Below are positions 20,329 to 30,944 of a DNA stretch of 64,000 nucleotides, piece after piece; position 1 is the first letter of the stretch, and the number at the start of each line of letters is the position of its first letter. This DNA comes from Agapetus fuscipes. Lineage: Eukaryota; Arthropoda; Insecta; Trichoptera; Glossosomatidae. The notes below the pieces were generated by a model. It saw only the letters and a list, made by a program, of their open reading frames with translations, was not told where the DNA came from and searched no databases. Location: positions 2,046,001-2,110,000 of the forward strand of contig OX637338.1 of assembly GCA_951799405.1 (NCBI GenBank), in the 5' to 3' direction. Made by a program: the position numbers and the translations under genes.

Positions 20329-20734
20329 GCGTTGGGACTGACAACTTCATAAGTATTTATGCATTCGCAGTGATAGCAAATCCGTGACTCGGAGCCCACT
20401 AATGCCACACTTAGTGGTCTCGTGGCCAGTCCGACTGTCGGCTCCATCACCACTTTAATTGTTTGCTACGTCGTCAGAGCTTCAAAGCAAGGAGTCTGTA
20501 CCCTCCAGTGGTGTGGGCTTGAAACTCATTGGCTTCCTTTTCATTCAAAAAAAAAATTGTAAAAAAAGTTGAAAAATATCCAAGAAAACAATGTGATATC
20601 ATTCCACTGAGTTGCTTGCCATTTTAATTTTGGCATTTTAAGGGTTTTAGTTACCTGTGAAATTTGTAATGTTAAAAAACTATCTAATACTTACTTATTA
20701 TAAAATTCAATGTTTGTATGTATGTGTTATAATA
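20329..20734. other. Unassigned sequence
   Basis: 20330-20520 is more complex and moderately GC-rich (GTGACTCGGAGCCCACTAAT, CGTGGCCAGTCCGACTGTCG) with no second copy here. The rest is AT-rich. Confidence 0.35.
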
Positions 20735-20995
20735 ATAAAAATCTTAGGATGATTTGTTTGGTGAGTGTTTTTTTGTACGATTTACACCTTAGGAGCCCTC
20801 TGCGAGCTTGGTCGTCGCTATATACAGCGTCAATTCTCAAGCTCAAATTCACAGTTGCTGGTAAAGGTTTATGAATTGTTCAACCCAGCAAAGAGCATAT
20901 TTGAAAATAAATGGTATATTTTTTTGTGGTCCGCCGGGATTCAAACCTACGACCTTCCATTTGCGAGTCCGAGGCTCTAACCACTGGAAAACGGA
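20735..20995 (-). repeat. SINE-B without 5S part
   Basis: Minus-strand copy from the 3' end through the tRNA-like head (B box GGTTTGAATCCCGGCGG, then GTTTTCCAGTGGTTAGAGC in the A-box half). It is internally deleted around the CCAACCTTACAGC section. Confidence 0.75.
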
Positions 20996-21395
20996 CCAGT
21001 CATAAATGTTTGTAATGTTTCTTATGGACTTTTAAATTGCCCAACCGATTTTCGTGAAATTTTCAGTAAACACGTAAGTTATTCTCGAAATAGTCCCTGT
21101 AGGTTTGATAATGATCAAATCACTAAAAAATTTCGAAATTTTGTTTTTCATTTAAAATGTATACAGTTATAGTGGCTCCTCGTCACTGGCTAAATTGCGC
21201 ATACCAATTCAGTAAATGCGTAGAATACCCTTGAAAAAGATCGTTTCATGTTTGATATCGATCGGACTATAAACACTTTTTCAGCGATGTGTAAACCTGC
21301 ACCGTTAACATGTGGACATAAATTAATAACTCATGCATGAATGGCGTAGTAAAACACGCTGGGTACTATAAGTCGTTAATAAAATGGTTTTCAAA
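20996..21395. other. No recognisable feature
   Basis: AT-rich, no family match. Confidence 0.35.
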
Positions 21396-21399
21396 CCTG

Positions 21400-21992
21400 T
21401 GTTATGTTATTTTAAAATAACATATAAAAAACAATCTCAAAGTGTACAGTATGTGTCGTGGGCCGAACAGAGCCGAACGGTCACGGAAGCAGCCGGACTG
21501 CGCCGTGGGATCTGATCGGGCTGTCGATTATCGCTCGGCAGTCCTGGGCCAGACGTCGGCGACAAAGCACCAAGCATCCAAGCAACGGAGCTCCCTCCCC
21601 TTCTACTTGGAGCATCCGCCATCCAAGGCACCCGCCTTGTAGACCAGAGACGGGTGTATAGGAGCGCCCACCCAGGGGCTCCAACGTGTGGAGGCGTCCG
21701 CCTCGTGAGCCACCCCTAGCCTGGGGCTCTGCTCCAGGCCTTCAGTTCGGAACTCAAGTGTTTTAGTGACAAAGAGCAGGTCAGGCCAGTCCCTAATTTC
21801 CTCTTTTTCCCCCATATTAGTAAAGTAAATAAACCGTTATTTGTTCATGTTAAGCTTATCTTTTAATTATACAACCTTCCCAAGATATAAGTAAGCAATA
21901 CCAAAGAAAGAACCCCACGCCCTGAGAGTGATGCTGATGAGAGCTAGCCGGATGTAAGTATCCTGGAGATACCTTTCAATCTTAACATAACA
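21400..21992 (+). mobile_element. Solo LTR with 4-bp target duplication
   Basis: 593 bp beginning TGTTATG and ending CATAACA (7-bp inverted termini), flanked by CCTG at 21396-21399 and 21993-21996. A TATA-like CATATAAAAAAC lies near 21421, a GC-rich core follows, and AATAAACC near 21826 could be a polyadenylation signal. No internal retrotransposon genes are nearby, so it looks like a recombination product. A second, inverted copy is at 59817-60469. The LTR class is not determined. Confidence 0.82.
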
Positions 21993-21996
21993 CCTG

Positions 21997-22438
21997 TAAA
22001 TCTTTTCTTACAAAAGCTCTTTTGTTTCCATCATTGTGCGCCCTTGTTTTTATATAACTCTCATCAAATAGAACTTATTTTTTACTTGTCATAAACTGAA
22101 TTTTATTTGTTTTCGGTTTCTTTCCAGAGAGCAGTAACTCCTCGCCACTGGTTTCCTCATTACTGCAGTCGTCTGGATTGCTTTACCATTATATCTTTTA
22201 CTTTTGTCACATGTGCGTAACTCGTGAGCTAGCTGTTAGCTTGAAGCTATTATAAATGAAAAGCTGAAGAAATTTATAGGAACCTCAACCCACGAAGGTA
22301 TAATATATATATTTTTACTATTTTTTACTACATTTTTACTATTTTCTACGAGATAAAACACTTAAAATGTGTGAAAATCCTCTAGTTAAGAAGTTTTTCA
22401 TGAGTAGGTACTTCCTTATAATTGGTTCACTTATCTGT
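21997..22438. other. No recognisable feature
   Basis: AT-rich DNA without family match. Confidence 0.35.
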
Positions 22439-22638
22439 AATGGCTGATCTGTAATGTAGGCGGCTAAGGCCAAGAATCATTTTTTTTTTTTTTTAGATGT
22501 TTTGTAGGTTTTTTAGTGTTTGTTTGTTTGTATTGTATTGTATGTTTGTTTGTAATTATGCGTGTCTGCATGTGGGAATGCATTTTATATGAATCTCATG
22601 CATATCTTTGCAACTTAGATTTTGATTTAGATTTTAGA
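22439..22638 (+). repeat. RTE-A 3' end with internal deletion
   Basis: The last coding bases (GGCTGATCTGTAATGTAGGC) and 3'UTR match 49565-49670, then jump to the last ~80 bp of the T module (TGCGTGTCTGCATGTGGG). The module's first part is missing. Confidence 0.75.
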
Positions 22639-22648
22639 CTTACTATGA

Positions 22649-22909
22649 GATTTGTCGTGTATGTTCCTTGACTTATAGGTTGGTATGCGGCTGACCACCC
22701 ATGCTGTAAAAATGGTTCACTTTGCCAATGTCACCCCTGTTACAGGGAAGGATGGCAAGAGTTGCAGGGTGTATGTCCATTTGAGATTGGTTTTTATGTT
22801 GTAGGCTCACATGAGGCACGTGCAAGCGCGAGCTTGTACGTGTCTTGGTTGTGGGAATGCATGTAATGTGAATCTCCAATGTAACATATCTTTGCAACTT
22901 AGATTAGAT
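22649..22909 (+). repeat. T module
   Basis: Extends upstream to GATTTGTCGTGTATG like the parental 3'UTR. Directly follows the preceding RTE-A piece. Confidence 0.85.
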
Positions 22910-23361
22910 GAGAAGTTACTCAAAATAAAATGTTTTATCGACGATTTCTCAAATCAGCTAATCAGCACTTATTCAGTTTTACCTTTAAGGTATCGATATA
23001 AATTATAAACCATGTTGTGACGTGATTAGTGTTTATCACACGCACTTCCCATGACTTAGTGTTTTAGTACACTCGTAACCACAAGTATCATGCAAGCCAG
23101 ATTGAAACGCATCACGCGTCTTCACACTTTATTACCTACTGATGATTTTCTCCGCACATGGCGCATTAAGACATATCGCGGACATCTTTTATCACCATGT
23201 TTATCTTGTCTTCGTACCCTGGAAGCTGCAGACCTGTCATCAGGCAGCAGTGCGTGCGGCCATTGAAGATTTCAAACGGACGATCAATCTCTTATAAAAC
23301 AATATTTGTACGTCGAGATTATTGGCTTGTTTGACAGTTATGCCTGTCACAAATTGATAAT
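22910..23361. other. Low-repeat island
   Basis: 23090-23290 is complex sequence (GCATCACGCGTCTTCACAC, CACATGGCGCATTAAGACA, GTGCGTGCGGCCATTGAAG) with no second copy in the window and no long open frame. Possibly host regulatory DNA or a decayed gene fragment. Confidence 0.3.
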
Positions 23362-23775
23362 AATAACATTAAGATGGTTTATTTGGTGAGCGCTGTTTTT
23401 GTGTGTACCACACCTCAAGAGCCCACTGCGAGCTTGGTCGTCGCTGTAAAAAACGCCAATTCTCAAGCAAGACCCAGTTGTTGTAAGGTTGGATGGACCT
23501 TTCAGTGGCCGGTCTTTGGTAAAGGTTTTGAATTTTTCAACCCAGCGAAGAGCACCTGTGGAAATGTAAATGGAAAAATTTTGTGCTCTGCCGGGATTCG
23601 AATCCACAACCTTCCATTTACGAGTCCGAAGTGTTGCCACTGGACTACGGACCGGTCCAAGATGCCAACGACACGCGGTGTACCTGAGCGGTAACCCATC
23701 CAAGTACTATCCGCGCCCAATGTTGCTTAACTTCGGTGATCTATGGGAACCGGTGCTTTCAACATGGTAACGTCG
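23362..23775 (-). repeat. SINE-B with 5S-rRNA-like head
   Basis: Minus-strand full-length copy: the 5S-like part (about 23660-23775) contains ACCGAAGTTAAGCAACATTG and GGGCGCGGATAGTACTTGGA. Then come the tRNA-like part (B box GGATTCGAATCCCGGC), the body and the shared LINE 3' end. It matches 58190-58617 throughout. Confidence 0.85.
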
Positions 23776-23904
23776 TTGACGCATTTGTTTATGCATTGAT
23801 ATTACCTGATCACTCAAACTGAGAAAAGAGAAAAAATTAAGGAGAAGGTTAAAACCTTTTTATTCAGCTTACATGACTCTTTGATCTCCGCCATACATTT
23901 TAGT

Positions 23905-24160
23905 CACTTCCTTGACTTATAGGTTGGTATGAGGCTGACCACCCATACTGTAAAAAATGGTTCACTTTGCCAATGTCACCCCTGTTTCAGGGAATGTCGA
24001 CAAGAGTTGCAGGGCTTATGTTCATTTGAGTTTGGATTTTATTTGTAAGTACACAATCAGCATTTGTAAGCGCGAACTACACGTGTTTGTTTGTGGGCAT
24101 ACATCTGAGAACTTTGAATGAATATATCCTTGCAACTTAGATTATAGATTATAGATGACG
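23905..24160 (+). repeat. T module with long target duplication
   Basis: A 26-bp perfect direct repeat flanks it: 23879-23904 and 24161-24186, starting CTTTGATCTCCGCCATACAT. This shows that the module, starting at CTTCCTTGAC and ending after GATTATAGATGACG, inserted as one unit. Confidence 0.9.
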
Positions 24161-24368
24161 CTTTGATCTCCGCCATACATTTTAGTACAAATTGTCATTT
24201 ATTTTGTGTTATTTTTATCAGCCGCTTATAACAATAATACTAAGAATAAATCTTCATTCCAACCCGGCTACGCGGAGGGTGCAATACGTGACCAGCCTAA
24301 TAAAAAAAAAACATTGATCGAAAAACACATATCAGGGAATATAAACAGGGATAAACATATAAACAGCG

Positions 24369-24643
24369 TTCCTTGACTTATAGGTTGGTGTTCCTTGACT
24401 TATAGGTTGGTATGCGGCTGACCACCCATGCTGTAAAAATGGTTCACTTTGCCAATGTCACCCCTGTCTCAGGGAAGGACGGCAAGAGTTGCAGGGTGTA
24501 TGTCCATTTGAGATTTGGTTTTTATGTTGTAGGTTCACATGAGGCATGTGCAAGCGCGAACTTGTACGTGTCTGGTTGTGAGAATGCATGTAATGTGAAT
24601 CTCCAATGTAACATATCTTTGCAACTTAGATTAGATTAGATTA
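24369..24643 (+). repeat. T module with duplicated 5' end
   Basis: The first ~24 bp (TTCCTTGACTTATAGGTTGG) occur twice in tandem before the module proceeds. It keeps the 75-codon frame (ATG at 24412). ATAAACAG is present on both sides as a possible target duplication. Confidence 0.88.
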
Positions 24644-24649
24644 TTAGAT

Positions 24650-25454
24650 AAACAGGGAAAGAAATTAGAAATTTTGATGATATCATTTCATGAAAATCAG
24701 ATTTGATTTTTGTTTTGATGATGAAACTAATGATTTTAGATTCACAAACATTTTTGCTTCATACATTATTACATAATATAAATTCCCTGCTAATTGTAGC
24801 AGTAAATCACACTAAAGTATCAAATAGAAATTATATAATTAAATATTTTACTATCATCTTTGCAATAATTCGTACTGTTCAAGAAAAAAAATCTTTTCCA
24901 ACAGTTTATGAGGCGGCATCCAAAAATCAACAGTGCTATTCAAAACCCAGCAAATCCGTGTATCGTCCGTCGCCCAAAACAGAATTCAGCATACAAAATA
25001 AAAGATGATCCGTGGGTCAAATGTTTTTTTGTGAATCACGCTGATGGAGTAATAACGACTTGTTAGTATGATTTACGATGCACGATGCAATGTGGGAAGA
25101 ATAAAAACGTTATCTCATGCCGCCAAAAAACAAAACATAATTCTGTTTGCCAAAATAATGGGTATCATCATGAAATGTATGGTCATTTTTTTTATGTTGG
25201 TAATATATTTCTTTAAGTTACCTAAGATATTTCACTATTAAATCATAGAGTGAAAAGAAAATAAGCAGTACAGTCTGGCGACGTAGCCAACGTCTTCAGG
25301 AAACAACCTCTCTACACGACGACAGAGGATGACCCAATGATGTAACGGTTCGTCTAATATCCGAAAGGTTCATTTACCCAACTGTATAGTAATTATTATT
25401 GTAAATATGTCTATCGACCGCAATTCTAGCTTAAACCTAAAAAATACTTATTAT
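24650..25454. other. No recognisable feature
   Basis: An 800-bp AT-rich interval. The longest open frame here (24703-25008) has low-complexity composition and no motif. Nothing else is supported. Confidence 0.4.
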
Positions 25455-25600
25455 TCTTCTTCTTCAGCATTTCTCAGTCCACTCCTGGACATAGACCTCC
25501 TCCAATCCTCTCCATTCCTGTCTATCGGCAGCTGCGTTCATTCATCCTCTGCCTGCAGTTCCCTTGATGTCTTCCAGCCACCTCAGTTGGGGTCTAACAA
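25455..25600 (-). repeat. RTE-C C-terminal remnant
   Basis: Plus strand CAGTCCACTCCTGGACATAG, CAATCCTCTCCATTCCTGTC. The minus strand reads as the WLEDIK...RGWMN-type RTE end with stops. Same family as 14772-14905. Confidence 0.65.
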
Positions 25601-25899
25601 GTACAGTGTATATTTTTTTACTTACGAGTATCTCTTACGAACAAAATACATATTTCAAACAAAGATGAATCTTTTAAAGCTTTATTTTAATATGGTATAC
25701 AATTTATTTGGTCCATCAGAAGTTATAAAGCCCGTTATGAACCTTGGTCTCCTACAATACCTTCTCCAACGACGTCTATGATTCTGCGAAGGGGGCATAT
25801 AGGGGGCTTTAAGATGATTTTCCTTGCACCAGGTCCTCCAGAGGGGTTCATCCACGACTTGGTACCTCAATATAGTATCTACAACTATATACTATATGC

Positions 25900-26370
25900 T
25901 GGCCAGCCCAAAAAAAAAATCAGCTCAATAGGCTTCAATCGCTGCAGAACGCTGCAGCTATACTCATATATGGGGCTGCAAAGTCCCACCCCATCACTCC
26001 TCACCTTCAAGCTCTGCATTGGCTGAAAATCCCTGAGAGGATCACCTTTGAAGTCGGTTTTCTCACCTTTAAAGCACTGGGTGGGAGTGCTCCGGGGTAC
26101 CTGATGGAGCTGGTGTCTCCAGCAACTACAAACACTGAGGTCAGCTGCATCAAGAAACAGCTGTCTGGACATCCCTGCAAGAAGGCCCCGCACTGTTTTT
26201 AGAGACAGGGCATTCAAGGCGGGCACTCCAATGACTTGGAATGCTATTCCCGCCTCACTGAGGGAACTGGATTTGGAGAAACCATTTAAAGTCTCGAGAC
26301 TCACCTCTTCGTCCAATCATACGGACAAGCGCCTTTGTAGTGACACACTGTCATAAAAGGCGCTATACAA
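25900..26370 (+). pseudogene. CR1/L2-like LINE C-terminus, frameshifted
   Basis: Across shifting frames it reads RLQSLQNAAAILIYGAAKSHPITPHLQALHWLKIPERI, then FLTFKALGGSAPGYL. This is the usual end of CR1/L2-type reverse transcriptases (LQ..AAR, LHWL, FK.L.G..P.YL). It ends with AAAGGCGCTATACAAATTTT, a typical 3' end for such LINEs. At least one frameshift and one stop make it non-functional. Confidence 0.75.
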
Positions 26371-26862
26371 ATTTTGTATAATTATTTTTACAACAATGTA
26401 ACTGAATAGAAGCAACGTACTAGGAAATAAAACGTACAAAAAGTAAGTAACTTGTCTAGTTATGTTAAACACTTTTGTCAGATTAATCTTACTGCATGCT
26501 GTGCTCATTAGTACAAACCGGAGTAAAAACTGTACTTACTAGACAAGTATAGTACCTACGGCGAGTTTAAAACATTAGCTTAAACTAAGCTGTAGCTTTT
26601 ACTTAAAAATGGATGTAAGCTGGAACAGCGCGTTAGCGAGACTTTTGGTTTCCATCCATTTTTGATACGACGTTATGGTAGGGTTTCGAGTGCAGGTGAA
26701 CACAGTTCGCATTTAGATTTTTTTTAATGGTATACGCAAAAAAAAACTAGAAGCACTCAGAGTTGCATTAAGATATCAAAGTCTTTATCATTGTTCGCTA
26801 ACAAAACAAAAGAATCACTTGAAGCAACTATAAAGGTTAAAATCTTGAATAAATGAGTATTA
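26371..26862. other. No recognisable feature
   Basis: AT-rich, no family match. Confidence 0.35.
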
Positions 26863-27008
26863 GGATGATGCATTTGGTGAGCGCTGTTTTTGTGTGAATT
26901 TAATCTCAAGAATCCTTTACCAATGACCGGTCACCAGAGATCCATCCAACCTTACAGCAACCGGGTATTGCTTGAGAATCGGCGCTTTGTAGCGACGACG
27001 ATCAAGCT
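26863..27008. repeat. Two SINE-B pieces head to head
   Basis: 26863-26910 is the family 3' end on the minus strand. 26913-27008 is a body piece on the plus strand (CCTTTACCAATGACCGGTCACC to CCAAGCTCG-like). The pair is inverted, as at 51280-51660. Confidence 0.65.
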
Positions 27009-27011
27009 CGT

Positions 27012-27265
27012 AAAAAGGTCGATAGCTCAATTGGTAGAATGCTTGCATTCCATGCCGAGAGCAAGGTTTCGATCTCAAGGCTTACAAAGCCTTTCTTAAG
27101 AAATGAGAACCAGCCCCCTCGGGAGCTGGAAAACCCCCACTTCAACTGAAAGTGGGTGTTGTAAGGCCGGCCCCCTAACCCGTAAAAAATAATATGTCTC
27201 GAATCGTCACATGCGACCCCTTCGGGAATAACGCAGGCAAAAAGTTACACTTTATGTGATAGCTT
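27012..27265 (+). repeat. SINE-A, internally deleted
   Basis: Well-kept A box (GGTCGATAGCTCAATTGGTAG). After GTTTCGATC it jumps to CTTACAAAGCCTTTCTTAAGA, losing ~80 bp. The same deletion is found in 37385-37645 and 51045-51275, so these form a subfamily. Confidence 0.8.
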
Positions 27266-27289
27266 ACATTTTTAAAGCTATTCATATAC

Positions 27290-27660
27290 CTATTAACAAT
27301 TGTTTCGGTTAACGAACTACCAAATTCACTCGCAAATGGATTCAGTTCGTGTATCGAGGTTCGACTGCCCTTACTCAGCCTGTTGACCGGCTTGATCGTT
27401 CCCCCTGATAGTAATCGAGAGCATTGTTTCCTCGGAAGCTGTTAATGGCCCGCTACTCGTATTACTCGATATACGAGCAGATAACGCCGACACGTGATAA
27501 ATCAATCTGCTAAGTGGACTGCTAATAAGATAATTACAAGATCGTTTTATTGAGGTAGTGCATTTTTTTTTAAAAGGAAAAACAAACCTTAAAAGGTTTC
27601 TCACTGACGATGATGACTTTATAAACATTTTAAATGTTCTTCTGAATTTATATTGTAGTT
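27290..27660. other. Low-repeat island
   Basis: 27350-27545 is complex sequence without a second copy (GCCTGTTGACCGGCTTGATC, CGCTACTCGTATTACTCGATA, CACGTGATAAATCAATCTGC). Candidate conserved non-coding DNA only. Confidence 0.3.
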
Positions 27661-27669
27661 TAAATCTTA

Positions 27670-27899
27670 ATAATCTATAATCTGTAATCTAACTTTCAAA
27701 GATATATAACGCATATTCCTTAAAGCAGACACATATAAAATCGCGTTTACAAATGTTGTTTGTGTACATACAAGATATACCAAACATTATATGGATATCA
27801 ACTTTGTAACTCCTGCCGTCTCTCCCTGAAACCGCGGTGGCATAGGCAAAAGTGAACCAATTTTTCACAGCATAGGTGGGCAGCCTAATACCAACCTTA
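27670..27899 (-). repeat. T module, diverged
   Basis: Minus-strand copy with a TATAATCTGTAATCT tail and a CCTTAATACCAAC-type 5' part. Confidence 0.75.
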
Positions 27900-28167
27900 A
27901 ATTTTGTTACAACCTGAAGTTACTTTGAAAAATAATAATTAAAGAACCCAAAATAAACGCACAAGTTCTTTTGAATTTAAATAAAAAAGAGTGTTGTTTA
28001 CAAACAAATATAAGAGTATATCAGTGTTATTCACACACAGTCAATCCATGGCTCAACCGCCACCTAACGTGAATTTACCACACAGTAAAACGATGATCTA
28101 TGGATCAGTTATGAATCAAATATGTAGTGAATAACCGTATTTAAAGTCCTCAAAAATACAACATAAA

Positions 28168-28386
28168 ATGGAAATAAATACGCATCTTTATTCTGTTCGT
28201 AAGATTTATTACAAAAACAACAAAAAAACCTCGACCATCCAAATAAGAATTAAACATGAAGAAACGGGCAAAAAATCACAAATTATTCTTTGGGACCGCT
28301 ACAAGGAGCATTCCAGAACGTCGCAACTCTGCACTTTGCATTCTTTTGCTGAGCATATCACATTCTCGTGGAATGCCGATTCATAG
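28168..28386 (+). CDS. Small hypothetical ORF, 72 residues, doubtful
   Basis: Begins MEINTHLYSVRKIYYKNNKK and ends in TAG. It is Lys- and Ser-rich with no motif I recognise. It lies in a non-repetitive stretch (28020-28620) of better complexity than its surroundings, the only reason to list it. It may be a chance open frame or an exon. I see no supporting splice sites or neighbours. Confidence 0.12.
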   Translation: MEINTHLYSVRKIYYKNNKKTSTIQIRIKHEETGKKSQIILWDRYKEHSRTSQLCTLHSFAEHITFSWNADS

Positions 28387-28639
28387 TTTTTTGCGGGCAA
28401 TTGTCGTAAATCAATAATTAATTGTGCGTCGCCTGTGAGGCCGCTTCGCCACAGCTTTCCGCGAATGCGTTTCCCCAATTGCGATTCGCATATCTGGATC
28501 GCGGCTCTTCGAAATGGTATGCGCGCAGATCTGTAAAGGTATTTAACATGGCTCTTACCAAAAATTGTACGTTGTTTTTAAAAATACGTTTATTATACTT
28601 TACGGTCTTAGTCAAAGAGTGACGCTAATGAAAAAATAT

Positions 28640-28780
28640 GCGCGTGTTTATTTTTTTTTTTTTTTATCTACATTATAAATTTCAAATTCTTTACATGACT
28701 TTCCACGTTTTTCCCATATTTTTCGATTTATTTTGTTGCTTTATATTTGTGTTTTTTTTTTTTTTTTTTTTTTTTTTATA
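28640..28780. repeat. Poly(T) tracts
   Basis: Runs of about 17 and 27 T in a very T-rich 140-bp stretch. Confidence 0.85.
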
Positions 28781-29155
28781 TTTATTACAGAAAACAACAG
28801 CAGATACACATAAAACAAGTAAAGATTTATAATAAATACATATAAGGCCAATAATAGTTTTCTTAAATAAAAATAATTACAATAAAAGCTTGTCTACAGC
28901 ATTTTTATAATTATAGAATAATACAATGTCTAGAAAACGATGGTAGATAGTTTTGGTAATATGAACAGTTCCGAGATAAAATGAATGAATGAAACTGAAA
29001 CAATTATTGAAAATAGTTTACAAATAAGTCTTACTATCACCTATAAGACACATATTTTAAAAAACAACGGACAATTTTTGATAAGTACCCTCATAATGCC
29101 ACGTCCTTACTTTGGAGAATCAATTGACGCTTGTCATTCATGTGAGTCACTAGTC

Positions 29156-29270
29156 TATAATCTATCTAAAATATAAGTTTCAAAGGTATATTGGCACTTA
29201 TAGATAATTATATTTTAATGCATGCTCACAGTCTCAAGAAGGTACGTGTAAGATCATGCTTATGGTAGTC
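29156..29270 (-). repeat. T module 3' fragment
   Basis: Tail end and first ~100 bp inward only (TATAAGTTTCAAAGGTATA, AATGCATGCTCACA). Confidence 0.55.
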
Positions 29271-29339
29271 ATGGGCGAAACGTCCAAATGCTCCAGCTCC
29301 CAGAGACCACGGCAACAGATCCCGGAAAACACCTGTATC

Positions 29340-29545
29340 AAAAACAAGATATTATAAATAATTATAAAAAATACTTGAGTATCCTCTTGATAATGACGTG
29401 AATAAGTCGAAAGTACTTGAGGTGGAAATAAATACTCAATTTGTGAAAATAAAACTCTGTGTTTTTTATAATTTTTTATAATTATTTATAAAAATGAATT
29501 TTCACTGTGTGAATACACAAACTTTAAAAAGTCTAACAAGATATT
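29340..29545 (+). ncRNA. Hammerhead-like element c
   Basis: Stem I CCTC (29383-29386) pairs with GAGG (29419-29422). Core TTGATAA, extra T, stem II GAC/GTC, GAAA 29409-29412, G-TA-C, U, U. The tail TTGTGAAAATAAAACTCTGT and GAATTTTCACTGTGTGAATA recurs at 33392-33450 and 33705, and more weakly at 40205. Confidence 0.45.
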
Positions 29546-29664
29546 ATGTTAGTATATTCGAAGATGGGGCATATATTTCTTTTTTGGGGCTACGACATAA
29601 TAATGAATGAATAAACAGATCAATAATAATAATAATGTCAGGCTAATTTATTTTAAATTACAAA

Positions 29665-30195
29665 TGATAAGAGAGCGCCGTTTTTGTGTGTGTCACACCT
29701 CAAGGGCCCTCTCCGATCATGGATAAGACTTTCTAAAAAGGTGTGTCTTGAGTGCTCCGCGAAATACATCCATAGATTCGGAGTTCTTCACTCCGGGTGG
29801 CAGTCTGTTCCACTCCACCGGACCCGCAACACGGAAAGCGCGGTCTCCGAAATTTGTACGAATCTGACGGCGTGGCTGAACCAAATTGACTACTTTATCG
29901 CCCGCGGATCTGAGTGTCTGCCTCCTTATACCCATCTCAACAGGCAACATCATGTCAGTCAAATAAGGTGGAGCCAAGCCATTGATGGCTTTATATACCA
30001 TCACACAAACACGGTAGACCACCCTCTCCGGGAAACGAAGTCAATGTATTGTTTTTAACAGCGGAGTGATGTGAGCGAATTTGGGTATCCCGAATATGAG
30101 TCTTGCTGCCGAATTCAACACAGATTGAAAGCTATTGAACTGCTTATTTGGCTGACCACTATAAAGCGTCGAACAATAGTCAATCCGAGACTCCA
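29665..30195 (-). pseudogene. CR1/L2-like LINE C-terminus
   Basis: The minus strand reads FQSVLNSAARLIFGIPKFAHITPLLKTIHW, a frame change, then VYRVCVMVYKAINGLAPPYLTDM...LRSAGDKVVNLVQPRRQIRTNFGDRAFRVAGPVEWNRLPPGVK...FRGALKTHLF. The end is the GAGGGCCCTTGAGGTGTGAC, ACACACAAAAACGGCGCTC segment shared with SINE-B. The two parts are joined by a frameshift near 30030. Confidence 0.85.
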
Positions 30196-30447
30196 CAAAT
30201 GCGCCCAAAATGGTCACGTAGCAAGGCAAGAACATGACAGATGGCCGAAAAGGATTATCCAGTGGTGGCCCAGAATGTCCGCGCGGGGAGTGAAGACACT
30301 CCAACTGAGGTGGCTGGACGACATCAAGAGAACTGCAGGCAGAGGATGGCTGAACACACCAGCCGATGTACAAACATGGAGAGGATTGGAGTAGGCCTAC
30401 GTCCAAGAGTGGACTGACAAAAGCTGAGGAAGAGAAGAGGAAGAAAC
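30196..30447 (+). repeat. RTE-C C-terminal remnant
   Basis: Plus-strand translation HVARQEHDRWPKRIIQWWPRM...LRWLDDIKRTAGRGWLNTPADVQTWRGLE, stop, AYVQEWTDKS, then GAA-rich sequence. It is the longest recognisable RTE-C end here and lies head to head with the CR1-like fragment. Confidence 0.75.
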
Positions 30448-30464
30448 AGATACGCAACTCGCAA

Positions 30465-30798
30465 AACGCAACTAAGCTACACATATAGTGTAACTTCTTG
30501 CCGCGTTATCCCCGAAGGGGTCGCATGTGGCGAGTTGAACCTATTTATTTTTACAGGTAAGGGGGCCGGCCTTACGCCAACCACTTCAGTTGAAGTGGGG
30601 GTTTCCCAGCTCCCGAGAGAGCTGCTACTCATTTCTTGTGAAGGCTGAGTAAACCTTGCCTGTATTATTATTTTGGGGTTTGAAATAAACACCGAAACGG
30701 GAAATCATTTTTGACACCCTCGCGCTCGGTGGGATTCGAACCCGAGCTCACGGCATGGAATGCAAGCACTCTACCAACTGAGCTATCGACCGGTCAAT
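30465..30798 (-). repeat. SINE-A, full length
   Basis: The best-preserved head in the window: on the minus strand GGTCGATAGCTCAGTTGG (A box, 30774-30791) and GGTTCGAATCC (B box, 30732-30742). The GAGGGTGTC continuation, body and GTTGCG tail are all present. Confidence 0.9.
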
Positions 30799-30819
30799 AA
30801 TAATAATAATCATGAAAAG

Positions 30820-30944
30820 TTATTTGTTGTTTATTTGTAAATTTATTAAAATAAATTAAATATACGGATGTTTGTACGAAGCGTTAGTGGGAATCTCAGC
30901 ACTCTCGACGTTTCGTTGGCTTCTCATCCCACATCATGAGGAGA
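30820..30944 (-). ncRNA. Hammerhead-like element d
   Basis: On the minus strand stem I TCTC (30941-30944) pairs with GAGA (30903-30906). Core CTCATGA (G to C at the third base), extra T, stem II GTGGG/CCAAC with one mismatch, then GAAAC and GTC with no stem III loop. The core change should prevent cleavage. Confidence 0.4.

Noticed and set aside
21442..21815. Overlapping GC-rich ORFs on both strands
   Set aside because: They fall inside the LTR, whose GC content leaves several frames open by chance.
24703..25008. 101-residue ORF as a gene
   Set aside because: Low-complexity, AT-driven composition with no motif or neighbour support.
28640..28832. Phe-rich ORF that looks like a membrane protein
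   Set aside because: Produced by poly(T) tracts.
30732..30791. tRNA genes with clear A and B boxes
   Set aside because: All such heads continue into SINE bodies, and their arms do not form a clean cloverleaf with a CCA-ready end.
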